DNA of 64,000 nt from Streptomyces sp. NBC_00358 (GTDB lineage: Bacteria; Actinomycetota; Actinomycetes; Streptomycetales; Streptomycetaceae). How positions within the stretch are numbered: position 1 is the stretch's first letter; every line of letters begins with the position of its first letter. The stretch is from positions 5,766,001 through 5,830,000 of the forward strand of contig NZ_CP107976.1 in NCBI RefSeq assembly GCF_036099295.1, in the 5' to 3' direction. Position numbers and translations under genes: made by a program. The notes under the pieces were generated by a model. The model was not told where the DNA came from. It ran no database searches and saw nothing but the letters and a program-made list of their open reading frames with translations. Shown one piece after another: positions 26,530-35,144 of the stretch.

Positions 26530-28884
26530 GTGACCAACAGACCATGGACGTTCAGAGCGGCCGCGGTGGGCGTTGCCCTCGCGGCGGCCACCGCCACGTT
26601 CTCGACGTACGCGGTGGCGCAGGCCGACTCGGCCGCCGCCTCACCGGTCGTGCACCGTCACGACCCGCAGCCGGTCCGGAACACGGTCGACCACGACCTC
26701 GACGGCCCGCTGAGCAAGACCCAGAACGCGCAGCACCAAGAGGCGCTGAACCAGGTGATATCCGGCGACGCCAAGGTGCAGAACCGCAACGGTTCGCAGG
26801 TCGTCCAGCTGAAGAGCAAGAAGGGCAGCAGCAAGTACGTCGAGCTGGGCCGCGAGAAGACCGACAAGATCTTCACGATCCTCGTCCAGTTCGGCGACAA
26901 GACGGACCCCAAGTTCGGTGGCACCGCCGGCCCGCTGCACAACCAGATAGCCAAGCCGGACCGCAAGAAGGACAACAGCACGGCCTGGCAGGCGGATTAC
27001 AACCAGAAGCACTTCCAGGACCTCTACTTCGGCACCGGCAAGAACGTCGAGTCGATGAAGAAGTTCTACGAGACGCAGTCCTCGGGCCGCTACTCGGTGG
27101 ACGGCCAGGTCGCCGACTGGGTCAAGGTCCCCTACAACGAGGCCCGTTACGGCAACGACGCCTGCGGCTCCACCAACTGCCCGAGCGTGTGGAACGTCGT
27201 CAGTGACGGCGTCACCGCCTGGGTCGCGCAGCAGAAGGCGGCCGGCAAGTCGGACGCCGCCATCAAGACGGACCTGGCCCAGTTCGACCAGTGGGACCGC
27301 TACGACTACGACGGCGACGGCAACTTCAACGAGCCGGACGGCTACATCGACCACTTCCAGATCGTGCACGCCGGTGAGGACGAGTCCGCGGGCGGCGGCG
27401 TCCAGGGCACCGACGCGATCTGGGCCCACCGCTGGTACGCGTTCGGCACCGACGCGGGCGCCACGGGCCCGGCCGACAACAAGCTCGGCGGCGCCCAGAT
27501 CGGCGACACCGGCATCTGGGTCGGCGACTACACCATCCAGCCGGAGAACGGCGGACTCGGCGTCTTCGCCCACGAGTACGGTCACGACCTCGGTCTGCCG
27601 GACCACTACGACACCGCCGGCGGCGACAACTCCACCGGCTTCTGGACCCTGATGTCCTCGGGTTCCTGGCTCGGCACCGGCAAGGACTCCATCGGCGACC
27701 TCCCCGGCGACTTCAACGCCTGGGACAAGCTCCAGCTCGGCTGGCTGAACTACGACACCGCCAAGGCCGGAAAGCAGTCCACGCACAAACTGGGCGTCGC
27801 CGAGTACAACACCTGGAACAAGCAGGCACTCGTCGTCAGCCTGCCGGACAAGGCGGTCACGACCACGGTCGTCAACCCGGCGCAGGGCTCGGCCCAGTGG
27901 TGGAGCGGCAGCGGTGACAACCTGAAGAACACGCTGACCCGGTCCGTGGATCTCACGGGCAAGTCGTCGGCGACGCTGACCCTCGACGGCTGGTACGACA
28001 TCGAGGCGGGCTACGACTACCTCTACACCGAGGTCTCGACCGACGGCGGCGCCAACTGGACCGCCCTGGACGGCACGGTGGACGGCGCCGCCATCCCGCG
28101 CGACGGCAGCGACAAGCCCGCCCTCACCGGCACGGTCGACGCGTACAAGAAGCTGGCGTACCCGCTCGACGCCTACGCGGGCAAGAAGATCGACATCCGC
28201 TTCCGCTACCAGAGCGACGGCGGTGTGGCGCTGAAGGGCTTCGCGGCCGACGAGATCGGTGTCACCGCGGACGGTGCCGCGCTCTTCTCGGACAACGCCG
28301 AGACGGCCGACGCCGCTTGGACCGCGAGCGGCTTCTCCCGCATCGGCGCCTCGTTCACCAAGGACTACGCGCAGTACTACCTCGCGGAGAACCGCCAGTA
28401 CGTCTCGTACGACAAGACCCTCAAGGTCGGCCCGTACAACTTCGGCTTCTCGACGACCCGTCCGGACTGGGTGGAGCACTACGCCTACCAGAACGGCCTG
28501 TTGATCTGGAAGTGGGACACCTCGCAGGCGGACAACAACACCAGCCAGCACCCGGGTGTCGGCCTCGCGCTTCCGGTCGACTCGCACCCGAAGGCCCTGT
28601 GGTGGGACAACGGCACGCTGATGCGCAACCGCATCCAGGCCTACGACTCCCCGTTCAGCCTGTACCGCACGGACGGTCTGACGCTGCACAGCGCGGACGT
28701 CGCCACGAAGATCCCGTCGTCGAAGGGGGTGTCGGTCTTCAACGACCACACCAGCGACTACTACGACAACCGGAACCCGACCGGCGGCGTCAAGATCACT
28801 GACACCAACACCAAGATCCAGATCGTCAAGGAGGCCAAGGACGGCTCGACGATCTCGCTCAAGGTCGGTCCCGCAGTGAAGTAG
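26530..28884 (+). CDS. Secreted M6-family metalloprotease (immune inhibitor A type)
   Basis: The 784-aa protein has a signal peptide (about 1-36; hydrophobic AAAVGVALAAATATF, cleavage near AQA-DS), a propeptide-like region, and an M6 peptidase domain with zinc motif HEYGHDLGLPDHYD (His348, Glu349, His352). C-terminal beta-rich modules follow. GTG is the start, with GGGGGAGGA upstream. Secreted zinc proteases of this type degrade extracellular proteins and may act in development or nutrient release. Confidence 0.92.
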   Translation: MTNRPWTFRAAAVGVALAAATATFSTYAVAQADSAAASPVVHRHDPQPVRNTVDHDLDGPLSKTQNAQHQEALNQVISGDAKVQNRNGSQVVQLKSKKGSSKYVELGREKTDKIFTILVQFGDKTDPKFGGTAGPLHNQIAKPDRKKDNSTAWQADYNQKHFQDLYFGTGKNVESMKKFYETQSSGRYSVDGQVADWVKVPYNEARYGNDACGSTNCPSVWNVVSDGVTAWVAQQKAAGKSDAAIKTDLAQFDQWDRYDYDGDGNFNEPDGYIDHFQIVHAGEDESAGGGVQGTDAIWAHRWYAFGTDAGATGPADNKLGGAQIGDTGIWVGDYTIQPENGGLGVFAHEYGHDLGLPDHYDTAGGDNSTGFWTLMSSGSWLGTGKDSIGDLPGDFNAWDKLQLGWLNYDTAKAGKQSTHKLGVAEYNTWNKQALVVSLPDKAVTTTVVNPAQGSAQWWSGSGDNLKNTLTRSVDLTGKSSATLTLDGWYDIEAGYDYLYTEVSTDGGANWTALDGTVDGAAIPRDGSDKPALTGTVDAYKKLAYPLDAYAGKKIDIRFRYQSDGGVALKGFAADEIGVTADGAALFSDNAETADAAWTASGFSRIGASFTKDYAQYYLAENRQYVSYDKTLKVGPYNFGFSTTRPDWVEHYAYQNGLLIWKWDTSQADNNTSQHPGVGLALPVDSHPKALWWDNGTLMRNRIQAYDSPFSLYRTDGLTLHSADVATKIPSSKGVSVFNDHTSDYYDNRNPTGGVKITDTNTKIQIVKEAKDGSTISLKVGPAVK

Positions 28885-28910
28885 TCAGCATTTCCGCAGG
28901 TCAAAGGCGT

Positions 28911-28944
28911 ATCGGCGGCAACCCTCTGGCGGGTTGCCGCCGAT
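28911..28944 (+). terminator. Hairpin terminator of the M6 protease gene
   Basis: A perfect 14-bp stem ATCGGCGGCAACCC (28911-28924) with its complement at 28931-28944, a 6-nt loop, followed by CGTGTTTA. Confidence 0.88.
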
Positions 28945-29005
28945 CGTGTTTAGGTGCGTCCTGTGCCCGGCTTATTGACACCGAATCGCACGGGGGTGTG
29001 ACCGC

Positions 29006-29371
29006 ATGGCCGCAGGAGGTTTCTGCAGATTGCCGAACGGCAGCGTCGTAGTGGCGCTGAACCTGCCCAGTCCGGCAGGTTCCGGCTACGGCTGCCTGCG
29101 GTTCCTGGTCGTCGCCCAGAACCGGGCCCGCGCCCTGACCAGGCTGCGGAACCTGGGCCTGCGCGCCGTCTATCTCCGGGGCAACGCGTCCCCGCCCACC
29201 CCCGACGAGATCACCGCGGTCCTGCACCATCCCGACGGGCTCATATGGCGCACGGCGCCCGACGCCGGCGTCCCCGGCAGCCGCGTCATCGGCAGCGGTG
29301 TCCCCGAGCTCCCCCAGGAGCTGTGGCACCCGGTCAGGACGCTGCGCAGACCTCCGGCACCGCAGCCGTGA
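29006..29371 (+). CDS. Conserved hypothetical protein, 121 aa
   Basis: A soluble 121-aa protein with several beta-strand-like segments (GSVVVALNLPSPAGSGYGCL, LRAVYLRGNASPPTPDEITA). No family recognised. It ends TGA at 29369-29371, directly abutting the stop of pncA (29372-29374) on the other strand, so the two genes are convergent with no spacer. Confidence 0.7.
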   Translation: MAAGGFCRLPNGSVVVALNLPSPAGSGYGCLRFLVVAQNRARALTRLRNLGLRAVYLRGNASPPTPDEITAVLHHPDGLIWRTAPDAGVPGSRVIGSGVPELPQELWHPVRTLRRPPAPQP

Positions 29372-29956
29372 CTACACCACGGGCTTGCCCGTGAGCTCGA
29401 CGCCGGCGGCGCGCAGCTCCTCCAGCGCGCGTTCCGTCGTCTCCTCCGCCACCTTGGCCGTCAGGTCGAGCAGGACGGTCGTGCGAAAGCCCTGCCGGGC
29501 GGCGTCCAGGGCGGTCGCCCGGACGCAGTGGTCGGTCGCGATGCCGACCACGTCCACCTCGCCGATCCCGCGGGCCCGCAGCCAGTCGCCCAGCGGCACA
29601 CCGTTCTCGTCGGCGCCCTCGAAGCCGCTGTAGGCCGCCGCGTAGGCGCCCTTGTCGAAGACGGCGTCGATGGCGCCGGAGGCGACGGCCGGCGCGAAGT
29701 TCGGGTGGAAGCCCACCCCCTCCGTGCCGGCCACGCAGTGCGCGGGCCAGGAGTGCACGTAGTCGGGGTTGTCGGCGAAGTGACCCCCGGGAGCGATGTG
29801 CAGGTCCCGGGTGGCGACGACGTGCCGGTAGCCGGCGGGGGCCTGGCCGATCAGCTCCGTGACGGCGGCGGCCACGTCGGCGCCCCCGGCCACCGCGAGG
29901 CTGCCTCCCTCGCAGAAGTCGTTCTGCACGTCTACGACGATCAAGGCGCGGCGCAT
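29372..29956 (-). CDS. pncA: Nicotinamidase
   Basis: The 194-aa isochorismatase-fold amidase converts nicotinamide to nicotinate. The catalytic triad is visible: Asp9 (VVDVQNDF), Lys102 (DKGAYAAAYSGF) and Cys144 (TDHCVRAT). Metal ligands Asp51, His53 and His59 are present. It lies 206 bp downstream of pncB on the same strand; together they form the NAD salvage branch. The gene is full length for the family. Confidence 0.93.
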   Translation of the reverse strand: MRRALIVVDVQNDFCEGGSLAVAGGADVAAAVTELIGQAPAGYRHVVATRDLHIAPGGHFADNPDYVHSWPAHCVAGTEGVGFHPNFAPAVASGAIDAVFDKGAYAAAYSGFEGADENGVPLGDWLRARGIGEVDVVGIATDHCVRATALDAARQGFRTTVLLDLTAKVAEETTERALEELRAAGVELTGKPVV

Positions 29957-30162
29957 GGGCGGTGTCCTTCGGCTATGGGTGCGGCAGACAAGGGTGCGGG
30001 CCCGGCCGTTGAACTTCCGAGCCTAGAGACTTCGAGGGCTGTGCGGGAGGGGGTATTCGGCTTCCGCGGCCCGCGCGGGCACGCTGCCGTTGCATTCCCG
30101 CTCACCGGAGGTTCATGCACGGCGTCACTCCCGCACCGGCCGCCCCTCCCGCCCTGTGCGCC

Positions 30163-31542
30163 TCAGAGGTATTCGGTGGGGATCACCGGCTCGCCGCGCG
30201 ACAACTGCGTCGCCGACAGCGGCAGCCGGGCGCGGGCCGCCGCGTGCCGGTCGCGTACGACGTCGAGCGGCTCACGGGACAGGACCTGTCCGCCCTTGAC
30301 CAGCTGGACCAGAAGCTGCTGGTCGGCCAGCTCGCCGGGCACCGGTCCGACACCGATCACCTCGGCCTCGGCGACCCCTTGCCCGTCCAGGCGCCGGGCG
30401 GCCCACTTGCGGCCGCCGATGGACGTCTTGCCGCCCGTGGACTTCTTCGCCACCGGCTCCAGCGGCGCCTTCGGGTCGGCCGACTCGGCGCGGGCGACCA
30501 GTTTGTAGACCATCGAGCAGGTCGGGTGGCCGGAACCCGTCACGAGCTGGGTGCCGACGCCGTACGCGTCCACGGGCGCCGCCGCCAGCGAGGCGATGGC
30601 GTACTCGTCGAGGTCGGAGGTCACGACGATCTTCGTTGCGGTCGCACCCAGCTCGTCGAGCTGCTGGCGCACCCGGTGGGCGACGAGCAGCAGGTCTCCG
30701 GAGTCGATGCGCACCGCGCCGAGCCCGGTCCCGGCGACCTCGACCGCCGTGCGGACCGCCTCGGCGACGTCATAGGTGTCCACCAGCAGCGTGGTGCCGC
30801 GGCCCAGCGAGTCCACCTGGGCGCGGAAGGCGTCCCGCTCGTTGTCGTGCAGCAGCGTGAAGGCGTGCGCGGAGGTGCCCACGGTCGGGATGCCGTAGCG
30901 GAAACCGGCGGCCAGGTCGGAGGTGGTGGTGAACCCGCCGACGTACGCGGCCCGCGAGGCGGCCACCGCGGCCAGCTCGTGGGTGCGCCGGGCGCCCATC
31001 TCGATCAGCGGCCTCTCGCCCGCGGCGGAGGCCATCCGGGAGGCCGCCGCCGCGATGGCGGAGTCGTGGTTGAGGATCGAGAGGATCACCGTCTCCAGGA
31101 GCACGCACTCCGCGAAGCTGCCCTCGACCCGCAGGAGCGGGGAGCCCGGGAAGTACACCTCGCCCTCGGGATAGCCCCAGATGTCCCCGTCGAAGCGGTA
31201 GGAGGCGAGCCACTCCAGGGTCGGCTCGTCCACGATCCCGCGCTCGCGCAGGAAGGCGAGGACGTCCGCGTCGAACCGGAAGTTCTCGACGGCGTCGAGC
31301 ACGCGGCCGGTGCCCGCCACGACTCCGTAGCGCCGTCCTTCGGGCAGCCGCCGGGTGAAGACCTCGAAGACCGAGCGCCGCTCGGCGGTCCCGGCCGCCA
31401 GGGCGGCCTGCAACATCGTCAGCTCGTACTGGTCGGTGAAGAGCGCCGTGGACGGAACGCCCACCCGTCTCCCGCCGCCACCGTTCCGGGGAAGCGCGTC
31501 GCGCCCCTCTTCCTCCGGCAGCCCAAGGTCCGCTGTGTTCAT
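30163..31542 (-). CDS. pncB: Nicotinate phosphoribosyltransferase
   Basis: The 459-aa protein makes nicotinate mononucleotide from nicotinate, PRPP and ATP. It carries the family start TDQYELTMLQAAL (about 36-48), the FTRRLPEGRRYGVVAG segment, the catalytic-His-containing HAFTLLHDN region, and the PRPP-binding RIDSGDLL and SDLDEYAI motifs. An N-terminal 30 residues are extra and Gly/Arg-rich. It is read divergently from clpS and appears leaderless. Confidence 0.94.
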   Translation of the reverse strand: MNTADLGLPEEEGRDALPRNGGGGRRVGVPSTALFTDQYELTMLQAALAAGTAERRSVFEVFTRRLPEGRRYGVVAGTGRVLDAVENFRFDADVLAFLRERGIVDEPTLEWLASYRFDGDIWGYPEGEVYFPGSPLLRVEGSFAECVLLETVILSILNHDSAIAAAASRMASAAGERPLIEMGARRTHELAAVAASRAAYVGGFTTTSDLAAGFRYGIPTVGTSAHAFTLLHDNERDAFRAQVDSLGRGTTLLVDTYDVAEAVRTAVEVAGTGLGAVRIDSGDLLLVAHRVRQQLDELGATATKIVVTSDLDEYAIASLAAAPVDAYGVGTQLVTGSGHPTCSMVYKLVARAESADPKAPLEPVAKKSTGGKTSIGGRKWAARRLDGQGVAEAEVIGVGPVPGELADQQLLVQLVKGGQVLSREPLDVVRDRHAAARARLPLSATQLSRGEPVIPTEYL

Positions 31543-31549
31543 GGCAGGG

Positions 31550-31555
31550 ATCGTA
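31550..31555 (-). promoter_or_regulatory. -10 element of leaderless pncB
   Basis: Minus-strand TACGAT (31555-31550) followed by 7 nt and the ATG at 31542. No Shine-Dalgarno. Confidence 0.6.
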
Positions 31556-31681
31556 CCCCCATCTCGTCACTTTGACGATTTCCGGGAGGCCCCGCGATTC
31601 CCGAGGTGTCGGCCCCCGTTCCGGCCCCCGTCTCAGGGGAGCGTTTATGCGGGAGACCCCCTCTGGTGGCAGCATGGGCGT

Positions 31682-31990
31682 GTGACGGCTCCCGCACCTC
31701 TAGAGATCGAGAAGACCGAGTCGGCGGAGGAGGTCTTCGCCGTACCCGAGCCGGACGTCCCCTGGGTCACGATCGTCCACAACGACCCGGTCAACCTCAT
31801 GAGCTATGTGACGTATGTCTTCCAGACGTACTTCGGCTACCCCAAGGACAAGGCCACCAAGCTGATGATGGACGTCCACCACAAGGGCCGGGCCGTCGTC
31901 TCCAGCGGCACGCGCGAGGAGATGGAGCGCGACGTGCAGGCCATGCACGGCTACGGTCTGTGGGCCACCCTTCAGCAGGACCGGAAGTAG
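31682..31990 (+). CDS. clpS: ATP-dependent Clp protease adaptor ClpS
   Basis: The 102-aa protein has the conserved ClpS core: WVTIVHNDPVNLMSYVTYVF, then KATKLMMDVHHKGRAVVSSGTREEMERDVQAMHGYGLWATLQ. It binds N-terminal degrons and hands them to the Clp ATPase. The acidic N-terminal 25 residues are typical. The GTG start at 31682 is the only one in frame that fits. It is paired with the DUF2017 gene 52 bp downstream, the usual actinomycete arrangement. Confidence 0.95.
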   Translation: MTAPAPLEIEKTESAEEVFAVPEPDVPWVTIVHNDPVNLMSYVTYVFQTYFGYPKDKATKLMMDVHHKGRAVVSSGTREEMERDVQAMHGYGLWATLQQDRK

Positions 31991-32030
31991 CCGGCCCCTG
32001 TCAACCGACCGCCTGCAGGACCGGAAGTAG
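31975..32030 (+). repeat. 16-bp direct repeat including the clpS stop
   Basis: GCAGGACCGGAAGTAG occurs exactly at 31975-31990 (last codons and stop of clpS) and at 32015-32030. It looks like a local duplication with a 40-bp period. Confidence 0.85.
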
Positions 32031-32042
32031 CGAACTCACTCC

Positions 32043-32648
32043 ATGCCTGGACACTTCGAACCGCTCCCCGGCGGCGGCGCGGCCGTCGCGCTCGACGAGG
32101 TCGAGATCTCCATCATCCGCTCCCTCGCCGTCCAGCTCCTGGAGCTCATCGGTCCCGGCCCCGCGGAGAACGCCTCGGCCGACCCGCTCGCCGAACTGTT
32201 CGCCGAGGGCCCCAGCGAGCCGCCGAGCGACCCGGTGCTCAAGCGCCTCTTCCCGGACGCCTACAGCGGCCCCGGCGTCGAGGCCACCTCGCCCGAACAG
32301 GCCGAGGAACAGCACGCCCACTCCGCCGAGTTCCGCCGCTTCACCGAGAACGACCTGCGCGCCGGCAAGCGCGAGAACGCCCTCACGGTGATCCGCTCAC
32401 TGGACGGACTGACGCCCGGCGGCGACGGCGGGGCGGTCCTCAAGCTGACCACCGCGCAGTCCGAGCAGTGGCTGCGCGCCCTGAACGACCTGCGGCTCGC
32501 CATCGGGTCGCGGCTCGACGTCGTCGACGAGGAGGACACCGACCTCCTCTACCGGCTCCCGGACGAGGACCCGCGCAAGCCGATGGTGATGGCGTACCTC
32601 TGGCTGGGCGGACTTCAGGAGACCCTGGTCGAAACCCTCATGCCCTGA
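32043..32648 (+). CDS. DUF2017 protein
   Basis: The 201-aa protein begins MPGHFEPLPGGGAAVALDEVE and has the DUF2017 helical core (LTTAQSEQWLRALNDLRLAI and DPRKPMVMAYLWLGGLQETL). Its function is unknown, but it follows clpS almost invariably in actinomycetes, suggesting a link to N-degron proteolysis. No clear Shine-Dalgarno; ATG 32043 is the first plausible start after the duplicated clpS end. Confidence 0.88.
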   Translation: MPGHFEPLPGGGAAVALDEVEISIIRSLAVQLLELIGPGPAENASADPLAELFAEGPSEPPSDPVLKRLFPDAYSGPGVEATSPEQAEEQHAHSAEFRRFTENDLRAGKRENALTVIRSLDGLTPGGDGGAVLKLTTAQSEQWLRALNDLRLAIGSRLDVVDEEDTDLLYRLPDEDPRKPMVMAYLWLGGLQETLVETLMP

Positions 32649-32719
32649 CCTGTCAGGACATGACCCCTCTCGCGTTCGCTCAGCGGACGCTCAAATCCGG
32701 ATAACGATCACGTCACCGC

Positions 32720-32743
32720 AACCGCGTCCTTTGGGGCGCGGTT
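32720..32743 (+). terminator. Weak terminator after DUF2017
   Basis: AACCGCG (32720-32726) and CGCGGTT (32737-32743) with a 10-nt loop, followed by CAACATTTTGT. Confidence 0.55.
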
Positions 32744-32979
32744 CAACATTTTGTCCGGTTTTTCCTGTGGTTCGCGCAACACGACCTCCAACCGATCAAC
32801 GCCGCCGCCGTGATAGATCTTCACGACCGCCCGGCAGGACACCACCCATGTCCCCGCCGGGTGCGCCACCGAGCCGGCGGACCGCCGGCCAGGCACAGCT
32901 CCACCTATCCGGGGGGATCGGAAACCGATCCGAAGCCAGGCGACTGGCTCGGACCGGCATGGAGAAAGGCGCACCAGAC
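32744..32979 (+). promoter_or_regulatory. Probable structured leader of the amino-acid permease
   Basis: A long G+C-rich stretch free of coding. It has several stems, the clearest being GGATCGG-AAA-CCGATCC (32915-32931) and a GCCGGCGG/CCGCCGGC pair near 32875-32890. It ends in GGAGAAAGG before the ATG. I do not match it to a known riboswitch. Confidence 0.35.
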
Positions 32980-34431
32980 ATGACCTCATCGCAGGTCGGC
33001 AAGCAGGACGACGGCAGTGAGGCCGTGGGCGGCGACGCCCCCGAAGAGGGGTACGAGCGCGGGCTCGGCAGCCGTCAGGTCCAGATGATCGCGATCGGCG
33101 GCGCCATCGGCGTCGGCCTCTTCCTGGGAGCCGGGGCGAACATCGCCAAGGCCGGTCCCAGCCTCATCGTGATGTACGCCCTCGCGGGCGTGATCATCTT
33201 CTTCATCATGCGGGCGCTCGGCGAGCTCCTGCTCTACCGCCCGGTCTCGGGCTCCTTCGCCGAGTACTCCCGCGAGTTCCTCGGCCCGTTCTTCGGCTAC
33301 TTCACCGGCTGGACGTACTGGCTGATGTGGGTGGTCACCGGCATGGCCGAGCTCACGGCCGCCGCGATCTACGTCCACTACTGGTTCCCCGCGATCCACC
33401 AATGGGTGACGGCACTCGTGTTCCTCGTCATCCTGTTCGTGGCGAACCTGATCTCGGTGAGGCTCTTCGGCGAGATCGAGTTCTGGTTCTCGATGGTCAA
33501 GGTCACCGCGCTGATCGGCATGATCGTCATCGGCATCGGCGTCCTCACCTTCGGCTTCAGCTCCGCCGGTGACACCGCCTCCGTCAGCAACCTCTGGCAG
33601 TTCGACGGCTTCTTCCCCAACGGCATCGGCTCGTCCCTGATGACCCTCCAGGGCGTCATGTTCGCCTACCTCGCCGTCGAGCTCGTCGGCGTCACGGCGG
33701 GCGAGTCCGAGAACCCCGAGAAGACGCTCCCGAAGGCCATCAACACCCTCCCGTGGCGCATCGCCCTCTTCTACGTCGGTGCCCTCACGGTCATCCTCTG
33801 CGTCGTGAAGTGGACGGAGTTCGCGCCAGGAGTGAGCCCCTTCGTCGAGGCCTTCGCCAAGATCGGCATCCCGGCCGGCGCGGGCATCGTCAACTTCGTG
33901 GTCCTCACCGCCGCCCTGTCCTCCTGCAACTCGGGCATGTACTCCACCGGCCGCATGCTGCGGAACCTCGCCGACAGCGGCGAGGCCCCGAGGGTCTTCA
34001 GCAAGCTGTCGTCCACCAAGACGCCCGCGCTCGGCATCACCGTCTCCGTGCTCTTCATGGGCATCGGCGTGGTCCTCAACTACGTCGTCCCCGAGAAGGC
34101 CTTCGGATACGTCACCTCGGTGGCCACCGCGGCCGGCATCTGGACCTGGCTGATGATCCTGGTCAGCCACATCCTCTACCGCCGCGCGGTCGACGCCGGC
34201 CGGCTGCCCGCCTCGTCCTTCCCCGCCCCGGGCGGCGCGAAGTGCAGCTGGGTCGCCGTCGTGTTCCTCCTCTTCGTCACCGGCCTCATCGCCTACGACT
34301 CCGAGTCCCGCATCTGCCTCTACGTGATGGCCGTCTGGGCCGCCGCCCTGGCCATCGGCTGGGCGGTCCTCAAGGCACGCAACCCGCAGGTCACCGAACG
34401 CAGCGAACCCGAGTTCGAGACGATCGGCTGA
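32980..34431 (+). CDS. Amino acid permease, APC superfamily
   Basis: The 483-aa membrane protein has about 12 helices. After a polar N-terminus it has the helix-1 signature IAIGGAIGVGLFLGAG, then the SGSFAEYSREFLG loop, and SSCNSGMYSTGRML before helix 9: the CycA/AroP/GabP class of proton-coupled amino acid transporters. ATG 32980 is preferred, with GAAAGG 10 bases upstream; an ATG at 32959 in frame would add 7 residues. The substrate is not readable (D-Ala/D-Ser/Gly, GABA or aromatic are candidates). Confidence 0.88.
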   Translation: MTSSQVGKQDDGSEAVGGDAPEEGYERGLGSRQVQMIAIGGAIGVGLFLGAGANIAKAGPSLIVMYALAGVIIFFIMRALGELLLYRPVSGSFAEYSREFLGPFFGYFTGWTYWLMWVVTGMAELTAAAIYVHYWFPAIHQWVTALVFLVILFVANLISVRLFGEIEFWFSMVKVTALIGMIVIGIGVLTFGFSSAGDTASVSNLWQFDGFFPNGIGSSLMTLQGVMFAYLAVELVGVTAGESENPEKTLPKAINTLPWRIALFYVGALTVILCVVKWTEFAPGVSPFVEAFAKIGIPAGAGIVNFVVLTAALSSCNSGMYSTGRMLRNLADSGEAPRVFSKLSSTKTPALGITVSVLFMGIGVVLNYVVPEKAFGYVTSVATAAGIWTWLMILVSHILYRRAVDAGRLPASSFPAPGGAKCSWVAVVFLLFVTGLIAYDSESRICLYVMAVWAAALAIGWAVLKARNPQVTERSEPEFETIG

Positions 34432-34483
34432 CCGCCCCCGGACGTCCGGCCGCCCCGGCCACCGCTCAGGACGTCCGGCATAC

Positions 34484-34520
34484 GGGCCGTCCCGTACCAC
34501 GCCTCGGTACGGGACGGCCC
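34484..34520 (+). terminator. Hairpin terminator of the permease gene
   Basis: A perfect 15-bp stem GGGCCGTCCCGTACC (34484-34498) with its complement at 34506-34520, a 7-nt loop, followed by TTCTGTCT. Its downstream edge overlaps the mec promoter. Confidence 0.9.
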
Positions 34521-34527
34521 TTCTGTC

Positions 34528-34533
34528 TATCCT
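34528..34533 (+). promoter_or_regulatory. -10 element of leaderless mec
   Basis: TATCCT plus 7 nt before the ATG at 34541, immediately after the permease terminator. Confidence 0.6.
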
Positions 34534-34540
34534 GACCAGC

Positions 34541-34963
34541 ATGCTGACCATCACCGAGGCCCTGTTCGACCAGATCGTCGCGCACGCCCGCCAGGACCAC
34601 CCCGACGAGGCGTGCGGGGTCGTCGCGGGCCCCGCGGGCACCGGCCGCCCCGAGCGCTTCATCCCGATGCTCAACGCGGCCCGCTCGCCCACGTTCTACG
34701 AGTTCGACTCCGGCGATCTGCTCAAGCTCTACCGCGAGATGGACGACCGGGACGAGGAGCCCGTCGTCATCTACCACTCGCACACCGCGACCGAGGCCTA
34801 CCCCTCCCGCACCGACCTCGCGTACGCGAACGAGCCCGGCGCCCACTACGTCCTGGTCTCCACCGCGGACACCGACGACGCCGGTCCCTTCCAGTTCCGC
34901 TCGTACCGGATCGTGGAAGGCGAGGTCACGGAGGAGGAGGTCAAGGTCGTAGAGAGCTACTGA
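34541..34963 (+). CDS. mec: JAMM/MPN+ metallopeptidase Mec
   Basis: The 140-aa protein has Glu23 (DEACG) and the JAMM motif H79-S-H81-x7-S89-x2-D92 that binds zinc. In the CysO-CysM route it releases cysteine from the CysO-cysteine adduct. It precedes cysO and cysM, separated by a leader-peptide gene. Presumably it also trims the extra residues at the CysO C-terminus (see findings). Confidence 0.93.
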   Translation: MLTITEALFDQIVAHARQDHPDEACGVVAGPAGTGRPERFIPMLNAARSPTFYEFDSGDLLKLYREMDDRDEEPVVIYHSHTATEAYPSRTDLAYANEPGAHYVLVSTADTDDAGPFQFRSYRIVEGEVTEEEVKVVESY

Positions 34964-35030
34964 TCTCGCCCACCGGTCAAAAAGCGTCCGGAATACGAGA
35001 TCACACTCCGGGCCCCGTACCGGGAATCGA

Positions 35031-35036
35031 TACGAT
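35031..35036 (+). promoter_or_regulatory. -10 element before the cys leader peptide
   Basis: TACGAT and then 6 nt before the ATG at 35043. This would give the leader-cysO-cysM operon its own leaderless transcript, separate from mec. Confidence 0.55.
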
Positions 35037-35042
35037 GAGCCC

Positions 35043-35144
35043 ATGGTTCTCCACGACGTGAACGACAAGACGCCGGGCATGCTGCTCGTGGCGCGTCTGC
35101 ACGTCGACCTGTGCAGGCTGCAGAGCGCCATCTGTACGCGCTGA
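35043..35144 (+). CDS. Cysteine-containing leader peptide upstream of cysO
   Basis: A 33-codon ORF that opens with MVLHDVNDKTPGML and then ARLHVDLCRLQSAICTR before the stop. Cys codons are at positions 24 (TGC) and 31 (TGT), close to the end, and TGT is rare in this DNA. The RxHVDLxRLxSAxC-type ending is the pattern of Streptomyces leader peptides found before sulfur genes. It probably senses cysteinyl-tRNA and controls cysO-cysM by attenuation or coupling (inference). It begins 79 bp after mec. Confidence 0.72.
   Translation: MVLHDVNDKTPGMLLVARLHVDLCRLQSAICTR

Noticed and set aside
26641..28749. Long minus-strand ORF antisense to the M6 protease (702 codons)
   Set aside because: Shadow of the real protease; composition is Val/Arg/Gly-rich without any domain.
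30000..30162. Possible gene between pncB and pncA
   Set aside because: Frames in this stretch lack start signals and codon periodicity; it is a plain intergenic region.
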